From NCBI RefSeq assembly GCF_000220395.1, contig NW_004086450.1, positions 186,001 to 250,000 of the forward strand: DNA of 64,000 bases, given 5' to 3'. The notes beneath the pieces are model-generated. The model did no database searches. It was not told the DNA's origin and saw only the letters and a list, made by a program, of their open reading frames with translations. The DNA is from Ichthyophthirius multifiliis. Its lineage: Eukaryota; Ciliophora; Oligohymenophorea; Hymenostomatida. The position numbers were made by a program, and so were the translations under genes. Numbering within the stretch: position 1 is the stretch's first letter; every line of letters begins with the position of its first letter. Shown here piece after piece: positions 13,164-25,513 of the stretch.

Positions 13164-16127
13164 TTATTAATTTTTTAAATAAAATAATTAAGTGCTTATA
13201 TACCTGAAAACATTGAATAAGGTTTATTATATATTTTATCTAAATAATAAGTATTATAAAATTCTCAAAATAATGATTTTACTAATAGTGAGATTTGCTA
13301 ATAAATGTATGGATAAAATTATGTTATTTTAAATTCCTTTTGTTTAAAATAATGTCCAAAAGAAACATAATAAGTAGGAAACTAATGTTTACCTTTATAA
13401 GGTTGTTTGAGTATTTTTTATTTAAAAACTTTGGACGAAGTTTGGTGTACTCAATGTGAAAATTCACTATATTTAGCTTTTAAAGGAAAGTGCTTTAAAT
13501 AATGTCCTGATTATTCTATATAACAAGGCAAAAATTGTGTATAAAATGAATAGAAAAATTATAATATGATTGCATATTAAAATTATAGAATTTATAGTTT
13601 TCTTTTTTAATTTTAAGTTATTAAAATTGTAAATTTTTCATAAGCGAAAATCGTAGCATCATAATTAAAAAATTATCTTGGAAATTTTATAGTTAATTTT
13701 GAAATATAAAATGATATTAATTTAGATAAATAAAAATTAAACTTAGAATAAAAAATTCTATAATATAATAGTGATCATTAAGAAATAATATCTTAGCTTT
13801 GTAATAATAATGGTTTTTTTTAACCATAATCTTATAATCATTATTAATTGTGTTAATGCTTTCCTGGATGGAAAGGCAAATAATTATTATTTTATAAAAT
13901 ATTTTTTTTTAAAACAAATATCTTTTTTTTAACTTTAGGAGAATTTTGTTAAATTAAATAAGAATATTATGATGATTTTTAAAAAATTTCTAATTTTTAT
14001 ATTCAATAAGTTTCTATAAGTGTAAATTCTTTAATTTTAAACTAAGATTTATCAGTTAAAATGTTAAATAAGTTATAGTAAATAGTTTTTATACTTATAA
14101 AAAAAATAATTTCTTTAATTATTAAAAAAAGATTTGATGAAGCAATATACTTATTGTATGGATTAGTTAATATTAGGGATATTTATAATTCTGATAATAT
14201 CAAATCTTTTAAAGAAATTATAGATATAATCAATTAAATACCTTACAATAAATTAAATTAAGATTAATTAAATATAGCTTTAAACATAATTGACAGAATA
14301 TTTGATATAATGAGGATAATTGATATATAGTAAATAGATAAATAACTTACATTAGATACATTACTTAAATAAGTTTCTTTTATTTTAAATTAGATAATAA
14401 TATTGAAAAAAACATAATATATATTAAATTTGTCAAATTTAAAAGGATATTCAGGATTAATAAGTCCAAATAAAAATTTTATAAATTTATTTGATCTATA
14501 TGAAGTAAGTTTTTTTCAAAATACAAGCTAAGATTAAAATTAAAATTATTTAGAAATTATTATATTTCCTTTAGATATGCATTTAACTAATAATTGGATA
14601 GAAGGAAATTAATATTTATATTAAATAAATTCAAATATTCTTTAAGTTAATGTTCGAAATATAGATATTTAATAAAATAATAATGAAGATGAATCCTATT
14701 TGTTTGAAATTTAAATGAAGACATTAACAAATACTGATTAAAAAGCTTAAAATAAGGGCTTTTAATGGGATTAATTAAAAAAAGAATGGATACATATGAA
14801 AAATAATAAAAAATTAAATAATCTCAGAGGTGGCTAAATTGGATTTTAAAGTAGTTAATTTGGTTAATTTTCAATTGGAAGTGTATAAAATTTATATCAT
14901 TCATATGATTTTTAATCTTAATAAAAATTGAATTATATTTTGAAATATACAATTATTAATTCGTTAATTTTGATATTAATTATAATAGTAGTAGTATGCG
15001 TTGTATATTAAAATCAAGTAATTATAAAATTTAATATATAATAAGATGTGGATAAAGACTTTGCTTCTTAAAATGATTGTATTTAATAAAATCAACCAAA
15101 ACCCTATCAAACAAACTAAAATAATGAACAAAAAAATAATTTATAATAATTATAAACACAAAATAAAGTTTATAGTTAAATAAAATAGGCCTTAGCATTC
15201 AAATAAAATAGATTTTAATTTAGATTTAATAAAAATAATAAATAATAAATTTAGGCTTTGAAAGTCTTGAATTTTATGAAATTTTTGAAAGAAAAAAAAT
15301 AAAGGACTTTTAAATTGAACTTATCAGAAGAATATGTGAGAAATTAAAAATGTTATATTTAAAATCAAAATAAAATAAAAAGCTTTTCAATTACAAAAGA
15401 CGCTGTTTCTTATATTTTACAGGAAAGAATAATAATTAAATACGGAAGATAATATAAAACATAATAAACACAATTAAATTAATAAATATAATAACATACT
15501 GAAAAATAAAAAAGTTTATTCTAAAACTAAGTAAGTATACAGAAAAAGATTGGTAAAATATTAAATATTATTCTTCTATATATTCTTATAAATATGGGGT
15601 TTTTAAAATATCCTAATTGGCTTAGAATAGTTACTCTTTTTTCGAGTATATTCTTCATAACTTTTTTCGCAAATGTTCATTTAAATAAATTATTTGAATA
15701 AGCAGAAAAGGTTTATAAAATAGATAGAAGTTTAACTAAATAATAAGCTTATCAATAGGCATTAGCAAAATTTTAAGATTAATTATAAAATGTTAAATTT
15801 ATTATTCTTAGTTCATTAATAACCTTTGGATATTAATAACCATATTTTTTTGTTTTTTTTCTTGTAGTTAATATTATATTAAACAAACTAATAACAAATA
15901 TAAAAGGAGTGTAAATTATAAATTTTATTCTAAATTTAATAATTATTCTATTTTCAAGTTTATATTTATTTATAAATGAAAATATATTCTTTCTTACTAG
16001 TCTATATATACTTCTTATTTGTATTTTCATTGATTTTTTAATTGAAACTATATTAATAATTATAGCGTTAAAAACAAAAATTAATATTTTATACTTCATA
16101 GTAAGATGTAAAAAATATGATTTTTGA
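11481..16127 (+). CDS. Large cysteine-rich/EGF-like multi-pass membrane protein
   Basis: Large surface protein, about 1,390 residues, of the ciliate type with growth-factor-receptor-like Cys repeats. It starts with a signal peptide (MSIIKQICVFFFILICII). The ectodomain is full of CxxC units, for example YCLGDKIDQCVQCQ, NCFKCQESYFL, NCLICDSQTNCLECFDE and WCTQCENSLYLAFKGKC, interrupted by an acidic disordered insert (KDKYTDENDVNDEKDELD). An EGF-2-type motif CQCFPGWKGEFC forms only if a 63-nt GC-AG intron (13876-13938) is removed. A membrane segment (YTIINSLILILIIIVVVCVV) follows near 14950, then a cytoplasmic-looking stretch and further hydrophobic segments up to TGA 16125-16127. Other introns: 11693-11777, 12017-12086, 12386-12542, 13124-13192. 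Ligand and function are unknown; sensory receptor or adhesion is inference. Confidence 0.8.
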
Positions 16128-16632
16128 AATAATTAAATTAATTAATTTATGAATTGAATAGTATAATTAATAAACTTAATACTTATTAAATAATATTACT
16201 ATTATGATTAAATTCGATTATCTAAATTGTATTAATTTATCTTACTTTACCAAAAAAAAAAATCTATAAGTACATATTTTTAAAATTAATATGAGACAGA
16301 ATTATAAGCTTAACGATTTTCAATAAAAATATATATAATCTATAAATACTGTAATTATTATATATTTGCTTTTATTTTTTTATTATATTTATTTCAAGTA
16401 ATATTTAATATTTATCTATTATTTACAAAATAAAAGTCTTGTTATAATAAATAATTATAAAAACATTAACTTTTTATATTAATTTTGTATTTAATGTGTA
16501 AAAAAAAACAATAATTTTTTATAAAAAATATAACTAATTAAGATTACTAATTAATATATGTACACATAAATTAAAAAAATATTTAAAATAATTTAAATAT
16601 ATATATATATATATATATTTTAAAAATTTAAC
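16128..16632. other. AT-rich spacer
   Basis: Intergenic A/T-rich DNA upstream of the MOB4 gene, with an AT dinucleotide run at about 16598-16618. Nothing else supported. Confidence 0.75.
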
Positions 16633-17535
16633 ATGAGAAGAAATAAACCCGGAACAAGGCAAGCTGATTTGTGGTCTTGGTAAATTTATACAATAAAAAG
16701 AGATTTATTAAATTAAAATTTAAATAATTAGGGATATAGAAAATGTCTCTGAAATGAATGGCCCATTAGCTGTATAAGAATATATTCAAGAATTAATAAG
16801 TATTTTTTTAATTATCCAAAAATTTAATAATATTTTAACTTGAAAAAAATAAATATATATATATATATTTAAATAGGAAACGATCCTTCAGATATAGAAA
16901 AAATATGCACACCACCATCTGATATAGATATTAACATATGGCAATATGAACATTTAAGATAATTTATTTTGGAATTAAATTTATTAGTAACACAATTAAA
17001 AGGAGTGTGTACATGTCAAACTTGCCCTAAAATGAAGGCGGCAGATGATTGGTTATATTTATGTGCAGCTCATAAAAATGCTTAAGAAGTAAAAAATTAT
17101 AATATAAATAATTTTATTATTTTATCATATAAAGTGTTCTGCTATTGATTATATGATACATAATTTAGATTAATCAACTTCAATACTTTAAAATATAAAA
17201 AATTATGATAGCAGGTATATATAAAATATTATTATTTATAAAATATCATAATTTAAATAAGAGTTAAAATTTCTTAAAGTGGAGTTAAAAATTTAGCACC
17301 TATTGTTAGAAGATTATATAGATTATTTGCACATACATATTTTAATCATAGAGAGGCTTTTATTGATTTCGAAGTAATATTAATTACTTATTATATAAAT
17401 ATTTTGCTTTTATTTTTATAGAATTAAATGCATTTATGCAGCAGATTTACTGAATATTCATTAAAGTTTGATATGATGGCTGCTAAGTTATTAACTATAC
17501 CAAGAGAAGAATTAGATATTCGTGATGCTGATTGA
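16633..17535 (+). CDS. MOB4: MOB4/phocein family protein
   Basis: Mob-family scaffold; MOB4 (phocein) is the Mob subunit of STRIPAK phosphatase/kinase complexes and also binds clathrin-coat factors in animals. Six exons, introns 16680-16731, 16800-16876, 17089-17134, 17215-17261 and 17374-17421. The protein (about 210 residues) starts MRRNKPGTRQADLWSWDIE, parallel to human RRNRPGTKAQDFYNWPDE, then PLAVQEYIQELIRNDPSDI, IWQYEHLRQFILELNLL, the zinc-site cysteines CTCQTCPKMKAADDWLYLC with AAHKNAQEC, and RRLYRLFAHTYFNHREAFIDF supplying the histidines. It ends DIRDAD. The zinc ligands (Cys, Cys, His, His) look intact. Phocein is preferred over MOB1 because of the RRNKPGT start and the DPSDI..PP block. 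Confidence 0.93.
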
Positions 17536-17858
17536 TTTTAATTAAAATTATTAAATAAAATTCTTTTAATTTTTTTTTTTTTTAATAATAAAGTTGAATA
17601 CATGAACACTTTTTAGTTTAAGTTATTATATTTTTTTAAACTAATAAATGATTTAATATTGCAAATTTTAAATAGATTAATTTAATATTTTCTTTTTTTA
17701 TAAATTTCTAAAGAAATAATTATTAAATAATTATAAAAAAAAATATTTTAAAAACGGATTATTTTTGTAGATTCTTATTTTTTTTTTAAAAAGCATTTTT
17801 ATTTTTACTAAAATAATATTTACTATCATAAAAAAATAAATTAAATAAAATATAAATT
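17536..17858. other. AT-rich spacer
   Basis: Short spacer between two + strand genes, with T runs likely belonging to the MOB4 3' end and A-rich leader before the next ATG. Nothing else seen. Confidence 0.7.
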
Positions 17859-20103
17859 ATGGGTTGTACTGAAAGTAGAAAGACAAATAATCAATCATTT
17901 ACAGTAGATGAAATATAAAGACTTAAAAGATTTCATACTACATATGCAAATTAATATAATTTGTAAATTGAATTTAAATAAATTATAAGTTTAATACATT
18001 TATTATAATAAAAAATTAAAGTATTTAGAACGTTGACAATTTAAGCTTAGAAGCATTTTAATAAATATTTAAAGAAAATAAATTATTAGGTCAATGCTTT
18101 TATAAATTTATTATTGACTCATCTAAAAATGGTAAAGCAAATGGAGAAACATTTATTGATGCACGTAAACAAACAAACAAAAATATTAATTTTAATGAAA
18201 ATAAAAAAGTCGAATTAATATGTAAAAAACCAACTAATCAAATGATGATTGAAAAATATTCTAGTTTTGATAGAATAGAGTTATTAACAATAATACTTAA
18301 TAAAAGATTAAGAAAGAAACTTGATAAAATTAGATTCGCCACAATAACTTACTCTGAAGCCTATGATTTTATATAAGTGACTTTATAAATGTTTAATGAA
18401 AATTATGAAAATCAAATAAATTAAGATATTATAAGAAATATAACTGATAATACATTATCTTTTAATTAGGGTAAAAAATACATATATAAATATTACTTTT
18501 TAGCATGTTTTTTTTTTTAATTTTTTATTAAAAAACTCAATTAAAAAAAATAATAATTCATTTGTAGTCTTTTTTTTTTTTTCGATTGAGTTTTGAAAAA
18601 AAAAATACAGAAAAAAAAAAAATAATACTAAAAAGTAGTATATGAAAATTAAACTAAAAATCTTTAATAAATTAAAAATATAGGAAACATAGATTGGTGG
18701 TCTTTTTGCATAATGATTAGGGAACAATTAGTTTTATTAACCTAAATAATATAATAATATTTTTACAGTAAATTTTTAGAAAAACAAGTTTCGTTTCATT
18801 TACCAAAGTTACCATAAGGAAATTAATTATTATAAAACAATGAACATCTTTCTTTATTATTTTTAAATAATATTTATTTGTCAAATTTTCCCAAATTAAA
18901 ATTAGTATATAGTTCAAACGAATATTCATATAAATTTGAAGACTTCGTAAAAGAATTAACTGCTTTTAAAGGCCCTACATTTGTATTAGTTTAGTTTATA
19001 GACGATGATTAATAAAAATATGTAATTGGAGGTTTTAATTAAAATTAATGGATTAACAATTCTGTTCAAGGAGATAGAGAATCTTATGTATTTTCTCTAT
19101 ATCCTAGATATAGAAATTTCTTCCCGTTAGAAGAACAAACTAAAGGATTTTTAGTTAATAATACCCAAATCGAATATTGTAGTATAAATAATTAAGGATT
19201 ATCTTTTGGAGGAAGCAGACGTGATAATAGCAGAATTTGGATTGATGCCAAAAATTTAAAAGATTCCAGTTGCAAAAACAATAGTGATTTTAATTATAGA
19301 AGAGGTTATTTAATTAATTTAAAAGCAAAAAATCTTATAGCCAATCATGTGGAGGTTTATGGATTATACGTCGATTAAGAAAAACTCCGTTATTCAAAAT
19401 AATCAGATTAAAAAAATAATTTCTATAACCATAAGTATTATATTTGTTTATATTAAAAAATTATTTTTTATATTAAATAATATTTATTTTAGCTTTTTTT
19501 AATCAAATATATAGTGAAATAAAAGAAATTCTAAACAGAGCATCACATATAAAAACAGAAGTTTTAAAAGGAATAGATGTAGAAAAACAGAGTACTTTAA
19601 GATCAGTATTTAATTAAAAGTAATAATATTTTTTTATATTCTTTTCAAAAAAATATATTTTAATAAATAAAAGTAATCCTGTGATTAATTAAAGAATATC
19701 TGTAATCTAGTAATCACCTAATGTTAATATAACTTAGAAGGATGAAATTACTTTTATAGAGTACGACAAAGTTGTAAAAGCAACCAAATATAAAACTCTT
19801 ACTGAAGAAAGTGAAGTTATTGATAGTAAAAGTTATAATGAACAAATTATATAAAGAAGATCTTTTGGGTATTAATATAATTAAAATATTAACTTTTAAA
19901 ATAAAAATAATTATGGCATTTATGAAGCAAAAGTATAATTTATTAATATTTATATAATATAATAAAAATTATAGAAAATTGAACGCAAAGGTGTTAATGA
20001 TTAAATTAGTTTTAATGATTTAAGATAAACATTAGGTATTATAATATTATATATAATAATATAAATTATAAATAAAATTAATAAAAAAATAGAAATTAAT
20101 TGA
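17859..20103 (+). CDS. TLDc-domain protein, MEAK7-like, N-myristoylation signal
   Basis: TLDc-domain protein resembling MEAK7/TLDC1, an mTOR-linked, lysosome-associated factor in animals. The N-terminus MGCTESRK is a consensus myristoylation plus palmitoylation signal, as in MEAK7. A helical EF-hand-like region follows (SLEAFQQIFKENKLLGQCF, FIIDSSKNGKANGETFID), then NIDWWSFCIMIREQ. The TLDc domain shows KLVYSSNEYSYKFEDFVKEL, KGPTFVLVQFIDDD, YVIGGFNQNQW, SYVFSLYPRYRNFFP, GLSFGGSRRDNSRIWIDAKN and ends HVEVYGLYVD. A Q/K-rich tail of about 170 residues follows. Introns: 17963-18021, about 18472-18684, 19446-19492, and three shorter ones. Final exon ends LRQTLEIN, TGA 20101-20103. About 590 residues. 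Family certain from the TLDc motifs; the MEAK7 relation is by architecture. Confidence 0.85.
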
Positions 20104-20735
20104 TAAGATATTAATTAAAGATTTAATTAAGTAATAAATATTCAAAAACAATATTAAATATTTATTTTTTAAATAAAAAAATTTTTAATATAAATATATA
20201 AATAATTTTTATATTTCAAAATAAATAATTTTAATAATTAACAAATTTAAATATCTATGAAATGTACAATAATTTTTTTTTAAGTTTATATACAATAATA
20301 TTAATTAATTTTTTATTTTAATATAAATTTAAATAAAAAATATTTATTAAGATTAAAATATATACATATATACATAATAATTTAATTAAAAAAGTTATAA
20401 TGTTTATTTATCTTTTCTTTATATAAAATTTTTAAAAACCAATTAGATACTATACTATGTTATTTATAATAATTTAAATTAAAATTTTATTATATTTTTT
20501 TTATTAATTAATTATTTGATATAAATCATAATAAATAATACAAAAAGAATTAAAGCTATTATATAATAATCGTATTTTTAATTATTTATTTTCTTTATAA
20601 CATAACTATCTTAATATTAATATTTTTTAGATATATAGACATTACTGAAATTACTTCATCGATTTAATATTAATAAGCTGATTAAATAGTAAATTTATAA
20701 ACTTAAAGTTTAATAACTTAAAGCCTTTGAAATCA
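20104..20735. other. AT-rich spacer
   Basis: Mostly A/T low-complexity DNA. From about 20630 to 20735 short TGA-free runs rich in Gln codons precede the next ORF and could be an unrecognised upstream exon; no splice pair is convincing. Confidence 0.55.
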
Positions 20736-21296
20736 ATGAAAATTCAACGAAAATAAAATGCGTTAAATGAATTATGTTAACATTTGGGAACGCATTTTCT
20801 TCCTAATTATGCCTAATTTACTCTTGACAATAACAAAATCAAATCCAAAATTTTAAGCTATATTACTTATAAATCTTAAACAATTTTTTAAAATTTTTTA
20901 TTTAAAAAAAATTAAAAAGATAATACATATGCTCTAAATGAAAGTTAATTAATATTAATCTTCTATATAAAATTATTTTTATTCTAAAAAAACTATTATT
21001 TCTATTCAAAATAAATATATAAAATTAGACGAAATATATAAAATCGTAACTAAAGCTTATCTAAGTGTAAAAATTATTATAATTTTAAATGCTTTAAAGG
21101 AAGCATCTATTAAAAAGATCATTTTATGACGGTAGAAATTGAAAAAAAAGAACGATATTGCAAGATTCAAGACATAAAGAACACAACAAATAAAATTTGT
21201 CTTAGTGTAAATACCAATAGTGAAATTTACAAAAAATAAAAAGAATAAAATGTAATAATTTTAAAACCAGAAAAAAAATTAAACAATAAATATTGA
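20736..21296 (+). CDS. Orphan hypothetical protein (186 aa)
   Basis: A single uninterrupted ciliate-code frame starting MKIQRKQNALNELCQHLGTH and ending KPEKKLNNKY, TGA 21294-21296. It is basic, has a hydrophobic middle (LILIFYIKLFLF) and a Cys/Lys-rich second half (SLSKCKNYYNFKCFKGSIY, ERYCKIQDIKN). I recognise no family. Two features argue for coding: 561 nt without TGA, and a non-repetitive amino-acid make-up with Cys, His and Trp-poor but mixed content, unlike spacer translations. Against it: no intron, no conserved motif, and an open frame extending upstream without a start. It may be the last exon of a longer gene or a decayed gene. Confidence 0.4.
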
Positions 21297-21493
21297 TTTT
21301 AAAAATAAAAAAATATCTAATAAAAAAAAGCCAAAATATAATTATTTTTAGATTATAATTTCTCTAAATCAATATATCATATTTTATATATAATTCAATT
21401 AATATTATGAAATTTTTAATGAAAATTATTTGTAAAAATATATAAAATTTATATAATAATTAATTTTAATTCAAATTTTTTAAAAAGAACATA

Positions 21494-21550
<57 letters not shown>

Positions 21551-21773
21551 ATTTATATATATTTATATTTAAAATTAATATTTATGTATAATTATTTTTT
21601 TTCTATAATTTTTAAAAATTAATTTATAAATATTTATATTTTTTAAGACTATTTTATATAAGTTTATTAAATTTTTTTAAATTTAATATTTAATTTAATG
21701 TTGTTATAGTTAAATAAATAAAATATAAATCTTATAATTTTTAACAATATAAAATTCTCTATATTTTTTTTTA
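21297..21773. repeat. AT-rich spacer with AT tract
   Basis: Low-complexity spacer between convergent genes, with an AT dinucleotide run at about 21498-21543. No gene seen. Confidence 0.8.
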
Positions 21774-23409
21774 TCAACTTATTAGTTTGTATCCTTATTA
21801 TTAAAAAATACTACTTTAATTTTTCATTGCGCTATTTTTGTTTTCTTCCATTTTCTATTCTGATTTACTATTATAATTATATCTAGGATTTTAGTAGATT
21901 TTAATATTTTAAGGTGTACATATTTTGTTTTGATATCCTAAACAATTATTTACCATTTAAAGTTATTTTTTCCTCTAATGATCTTAGAACATCCCAGGTA
22001 TAGAAGGTGTAATTCCATTTGTCTTTAGAATAAAAAAAATAATTTTATTTTATTTATTTTTTTCTTACTTCAAATACATTTTTGTTTAATTATAATTCGT
22101 TTAGATTCATATAATCATTATTTCCTTTGTGTTTTTACTACATCTTTTTTTAAATTTTTATATTAGTATATATTTATTAAAATAATAATAGTATTTTATA
22201 TATACTTAATTTAATAAGTTAATAGTATATTCTTTTTTCTAATCATATTAATATTTTTTTATTTAATTATCATGTTCTAAACCTTCTTGGTCTTTTTAAT
22301 TTAAAAATTATTAATAATTATGTTTTTCTTGTTCTTATTAATGTTAAATATCTTGTTTAATTGCTATTTAAAGTTTAAGAGTATCATTAATATCTTTTTT
22401 AGCCTTATTGTATAATATATATGTTATTTATAATATTTTTAACAAAAAAAATATATATACTTTTTAATTCTAATAAAACTGATTTTCTAGCATTTCCTAT
22501 TATTTTTTTAATTTTTATTATTAAGGTTCATCTACAAACTTTCTCTCGAAATTCTATCTATTCTCAATATTTTATTTATAGAGTTCCTCAAATACATTTT
22601 AAACAGGATTTTAATATCTTAATGAACATTTTTGTTTTAAATTATCTAAAAATTATTTTCTTTTTTCATCTTGTTAGACTATTTTTTGATATTCTTATTA
22701 TCCTAATAATTTGTTTCTTTCATTCATACTTATTTATTACATTTTTTTAATATCTTCTTATGTTTGATTTTTTAATAATAATTCATTTTTTACAAACTCC
22801 TTTTCTTATTTTTAAATATTCCTCATTTTCTCTTCCTCCAATTAAGCTTTTTTTTAATTTTACTCAAATAAAATTTTATCGTATTCTTTTTCTTTTATCT
22901 TTTTTTTTTTTATATTATTTTAATGATTTATTTATTAAATTTAAATAAAAAAAAAAAAAAACTTACTTAATTTTCTCTTTTTTATTCAATTAAATTATGA
23001 TTAAAACTAAGACAGTTTTTATTTTAAATTTCATTTTATTATTATCTTTTATTATGATAATCTTACATTAACTTTTTTTTTTTTTTTTTTTTTAGAAAAA
23101 CTATAATATTTTAATTTTACTTTCTAATGTAATTATTATTATATTCCTAATCCTTTATCTAATTCTTAATTTTAATGTATAACTTATTGATGCTATTGTA
23201 TTGAATTTATAAGATCTTACCTGTATCTATTTTTAATGTCGAATTCTAGCTGTTATTAATCTTAAATATATTAGTTTTATTTTTTAATTATAAATCTTAA
23301 AGATAGGACCACTCGTTTTTATATTAATTAACTATTTTTTTTTATTATAAAAAAATATATAGTACATACTAAGAGTTGGCTATTATAAAAGAGGAGATTA
23401 TGGGTACAT
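21774..23409 (-). CDS. Coiled-coil protein with conserved-looking C-terminal motif
   Basis: Unrecognised coiled-coil protein, about 390 residues, in at least eight exons. The first exon is short (MYPQSPLLQQPTL). Then come LEFDIKNRYRQDLINSI, NQIKEKEYDKILFEQNQKK, AQLEEEKMRNIQKQEKEF, MNERNKLLGQQEYQKI, YQNPVQNVFEELYKQNIENR and KAKKDINDTLKLQIAIKQ, all with heptad-like Q/K/E patterns. The last exons give KHKGNNDYMNLNELQLNKN and the low-charge motif TNGITPSIPGMF, a style typical of microtubule inner or axonemal proteins, then a basic tail ending at TGA 21774-21776. The A8 tract at 22848-22855 keeps frame. The first three exon junctions are chosen by phase and are the least certain. A ciliary/cytoskeletal role is inference only. 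Confidence 0.65.
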
Positions 23410-23905
23410 ATAAGTATTATTTTTAAAAATTATTTTATATTTTTATTAAATAAAAAAAGTTTTATAATTTATTAATTTTATATATAAAAAATAAAAAATA
23501 CATATTTAACTTGGTATTAAAAAAAAATTAATATTTTTTTATCATTACTTTAAAATTTTATAATAAAAATTATATGTTTTATTATTATTTTATTTTATAT
23601 ACCACTTAATTTAATATTTTGAACACAAATAAAAGTATTAAGATTGTTATTATTAATATATATTTTTTTAATTAATTTTTTTTATTTTCTATATGTTTAT
23701 AAAAAAATATATATAATAGATATTATTGTTAATAATTTAATTAAAAATAAAAAAATAAAGACTTATAAAATATATATTAAATAAAATTAAATTATATAAT
23801 ATATCAATATAGTTTTTATTTATTTTTGATATATATTAATTTATTTTTATGGTTTATCAATATAAACTAATTATTATAATAAAATAATACTAAAATAAAT
23901 TAATT
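23410..23905. other. AT-rich divergent upstream region
   Basis: Spacer between the divergent coiled-coil (-) and PEX11 (+) genes. Only A/T runs are visible. Confidence 0.7.
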
Positions 23906-25513
23906 ATGATTGAAAAAACATCAAATTATAATAATTTTTAAAAAAATAAAAAAAAATTTCATTGGCGGATTTAAGCAAAGCTTTTTAAGAGAAAATTTAA
24001 AATCCAATTTAAAATATAAAAGTTATTGCAACAAATGTAATAATTTATTATTCTTAAAAAAATAAATATCTATATATATAAATATTTATACACATATATT
24101 TATAATTATTAAATTAAAAATAAATTAACTTTAATTTTTAATCTTTGTATGTTTATTATAGTTTACTAAAGTTTCTAAAGTTATAAAAACATCAAAAGGA
24201 AGAGATAAAATTTGCTAAATAGTCTAATATACATCAGATTTTTACCATTCATGTTGTCAAAACAGCAATATAAAATATATTTAATAAACATATTTGTAAT
24301 AAATATATAAAAATTTAAATACTTATAAATTATTGCTTTTTAATATAGAAATAATGACTTAAAAAGTTCTATTGTAGCTAATAATGTTAAAAATTCAATT
24401 AAAAATGGGAGAAAAATATTCAAGCTTTTAAATTTTATATTAGAGTTTAAAAGAATCTAAATGATTCTTTTAAAAAATAAACCTTCATTATATAAATTTT
24501 TATTAATAATAACTAGAATAACTAACTTCTTCTATTTTGTATGTGATAATTTATTATGGGCAGCTAAAATAGGAAAATTTAAGTATAATATTTGATATTT
24601 ATATATATTTTTTTTATAAAATTATATTTCTTTGTAAATATATAAAAGAGTTAATATTTTAGATGACAATAAGCTTACTTTAAAATAGCGAATAATGTTT
24701 CTAGGTTTATCAGGAAGTTTTATAAAATAAATTGATTCAAAATAAATAAGAAAAATAAAAGATATTTTTTGCTTTTGTAAAGTTATTATTAAAATAATTA
24801 ATGTATTATATAAAAAATACAAAAGAACAAGGTAAAATATCAAAAATATAATACTTATAAATAAAAAAACAACATAAAATTATTTAAAAATAAATAAATA
24901 AAATTAGCTTTGCCAAAATAAATAATATTTAGAAAAAAATTTAAAAAAAAATGTTTAAAAAATTATTTTTAATATACAAAAAAAGTAAGATTAAAATACT
25001 AATATAGAAAACAATAATGAAAGAAAATTATAAAATAGAGGCAAATGATAAATATTTTTATATATGTAAATATTTTCTCAGTTAAAGAAGTAAAATAAGA
25101 GAAGACTATGTTAAATTATTAATAAAAATATTATAATTTTTAATGCTTTGTAAAAGACTTTAAATATATCCTATGTATTAATAAAATATATAAAATACTT
25201 TTTATTTATTTAATAATCTAGAAACAAATATATAGGTAATATTTCTTATGCGGGCTTAGGCTTATTAGCAACAATTTTAGGTACAATTAAAAATTTATTT
25301 GAAAATTAAAAGTTAGTAAAAACTTAATATACTAATAACTAACTAATTTAAGAAAAATAAAAATAATATGTTTAAAAATTGAATGATAAATATGAATCTA
25401 AAAAAAATTATTTGTCTAATTTAGATATTTATAATAGTTATAATTAAAAAGATTAAAAACAAAGTAATTAAAAGTTTGTTAAATATAAGTCTTATGATTT
25501 ATATAATAATTGA
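23906..25513 (+). CDS. PEX11: Peroxisomal membrane protein PEX11-like
   Basis: Peroxin 11, which tubulates peroxisomal membranes to promote division. The N-terminal signature KTSKGRDKICQIVQYTSDF matches the family pattern 'TxGRDKxxRxxQY'. A helical segment (NSIKNGRKIFKLLNFILEF) is followed by the second hallmark ITRITNFFYFVCDNLLWAAK (YYLxDNxxWxxxxG in relatives), then NILDDNKLTLKQRIMFLGLS. A later exon gives SQRSKIREDYVKLLIKILQF and, after a 47-nt intron, NKYIGNISYAGLGLLATILG, the C-terminal hydrophobic segment; a Q/K-rich tail ends at TGA 25511-25513. Six to seven exons. The 5' end is unresolved: from the only upstream ATG the frame does not meet the frame that splices into the core (FIGGFKQSFLRENL) unless one base is removed from the A-tracts at 23940-23956. 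Confidence 0.85.

Noticed and set aside
22848-22855. Apparent frame break in the coiled-coil gene at its A-tract
   Set aside because: Recounting gives eight A, which keeps the frame.
22421-22948. Phe/Leu/Ile-rich + strand ORFs suggesting membrane proteins
   Set aside because: They are the antisense of the minus-strand coiled-coil exons; the hydrophobicity is the complement of Lys/Glu/Gln codons.
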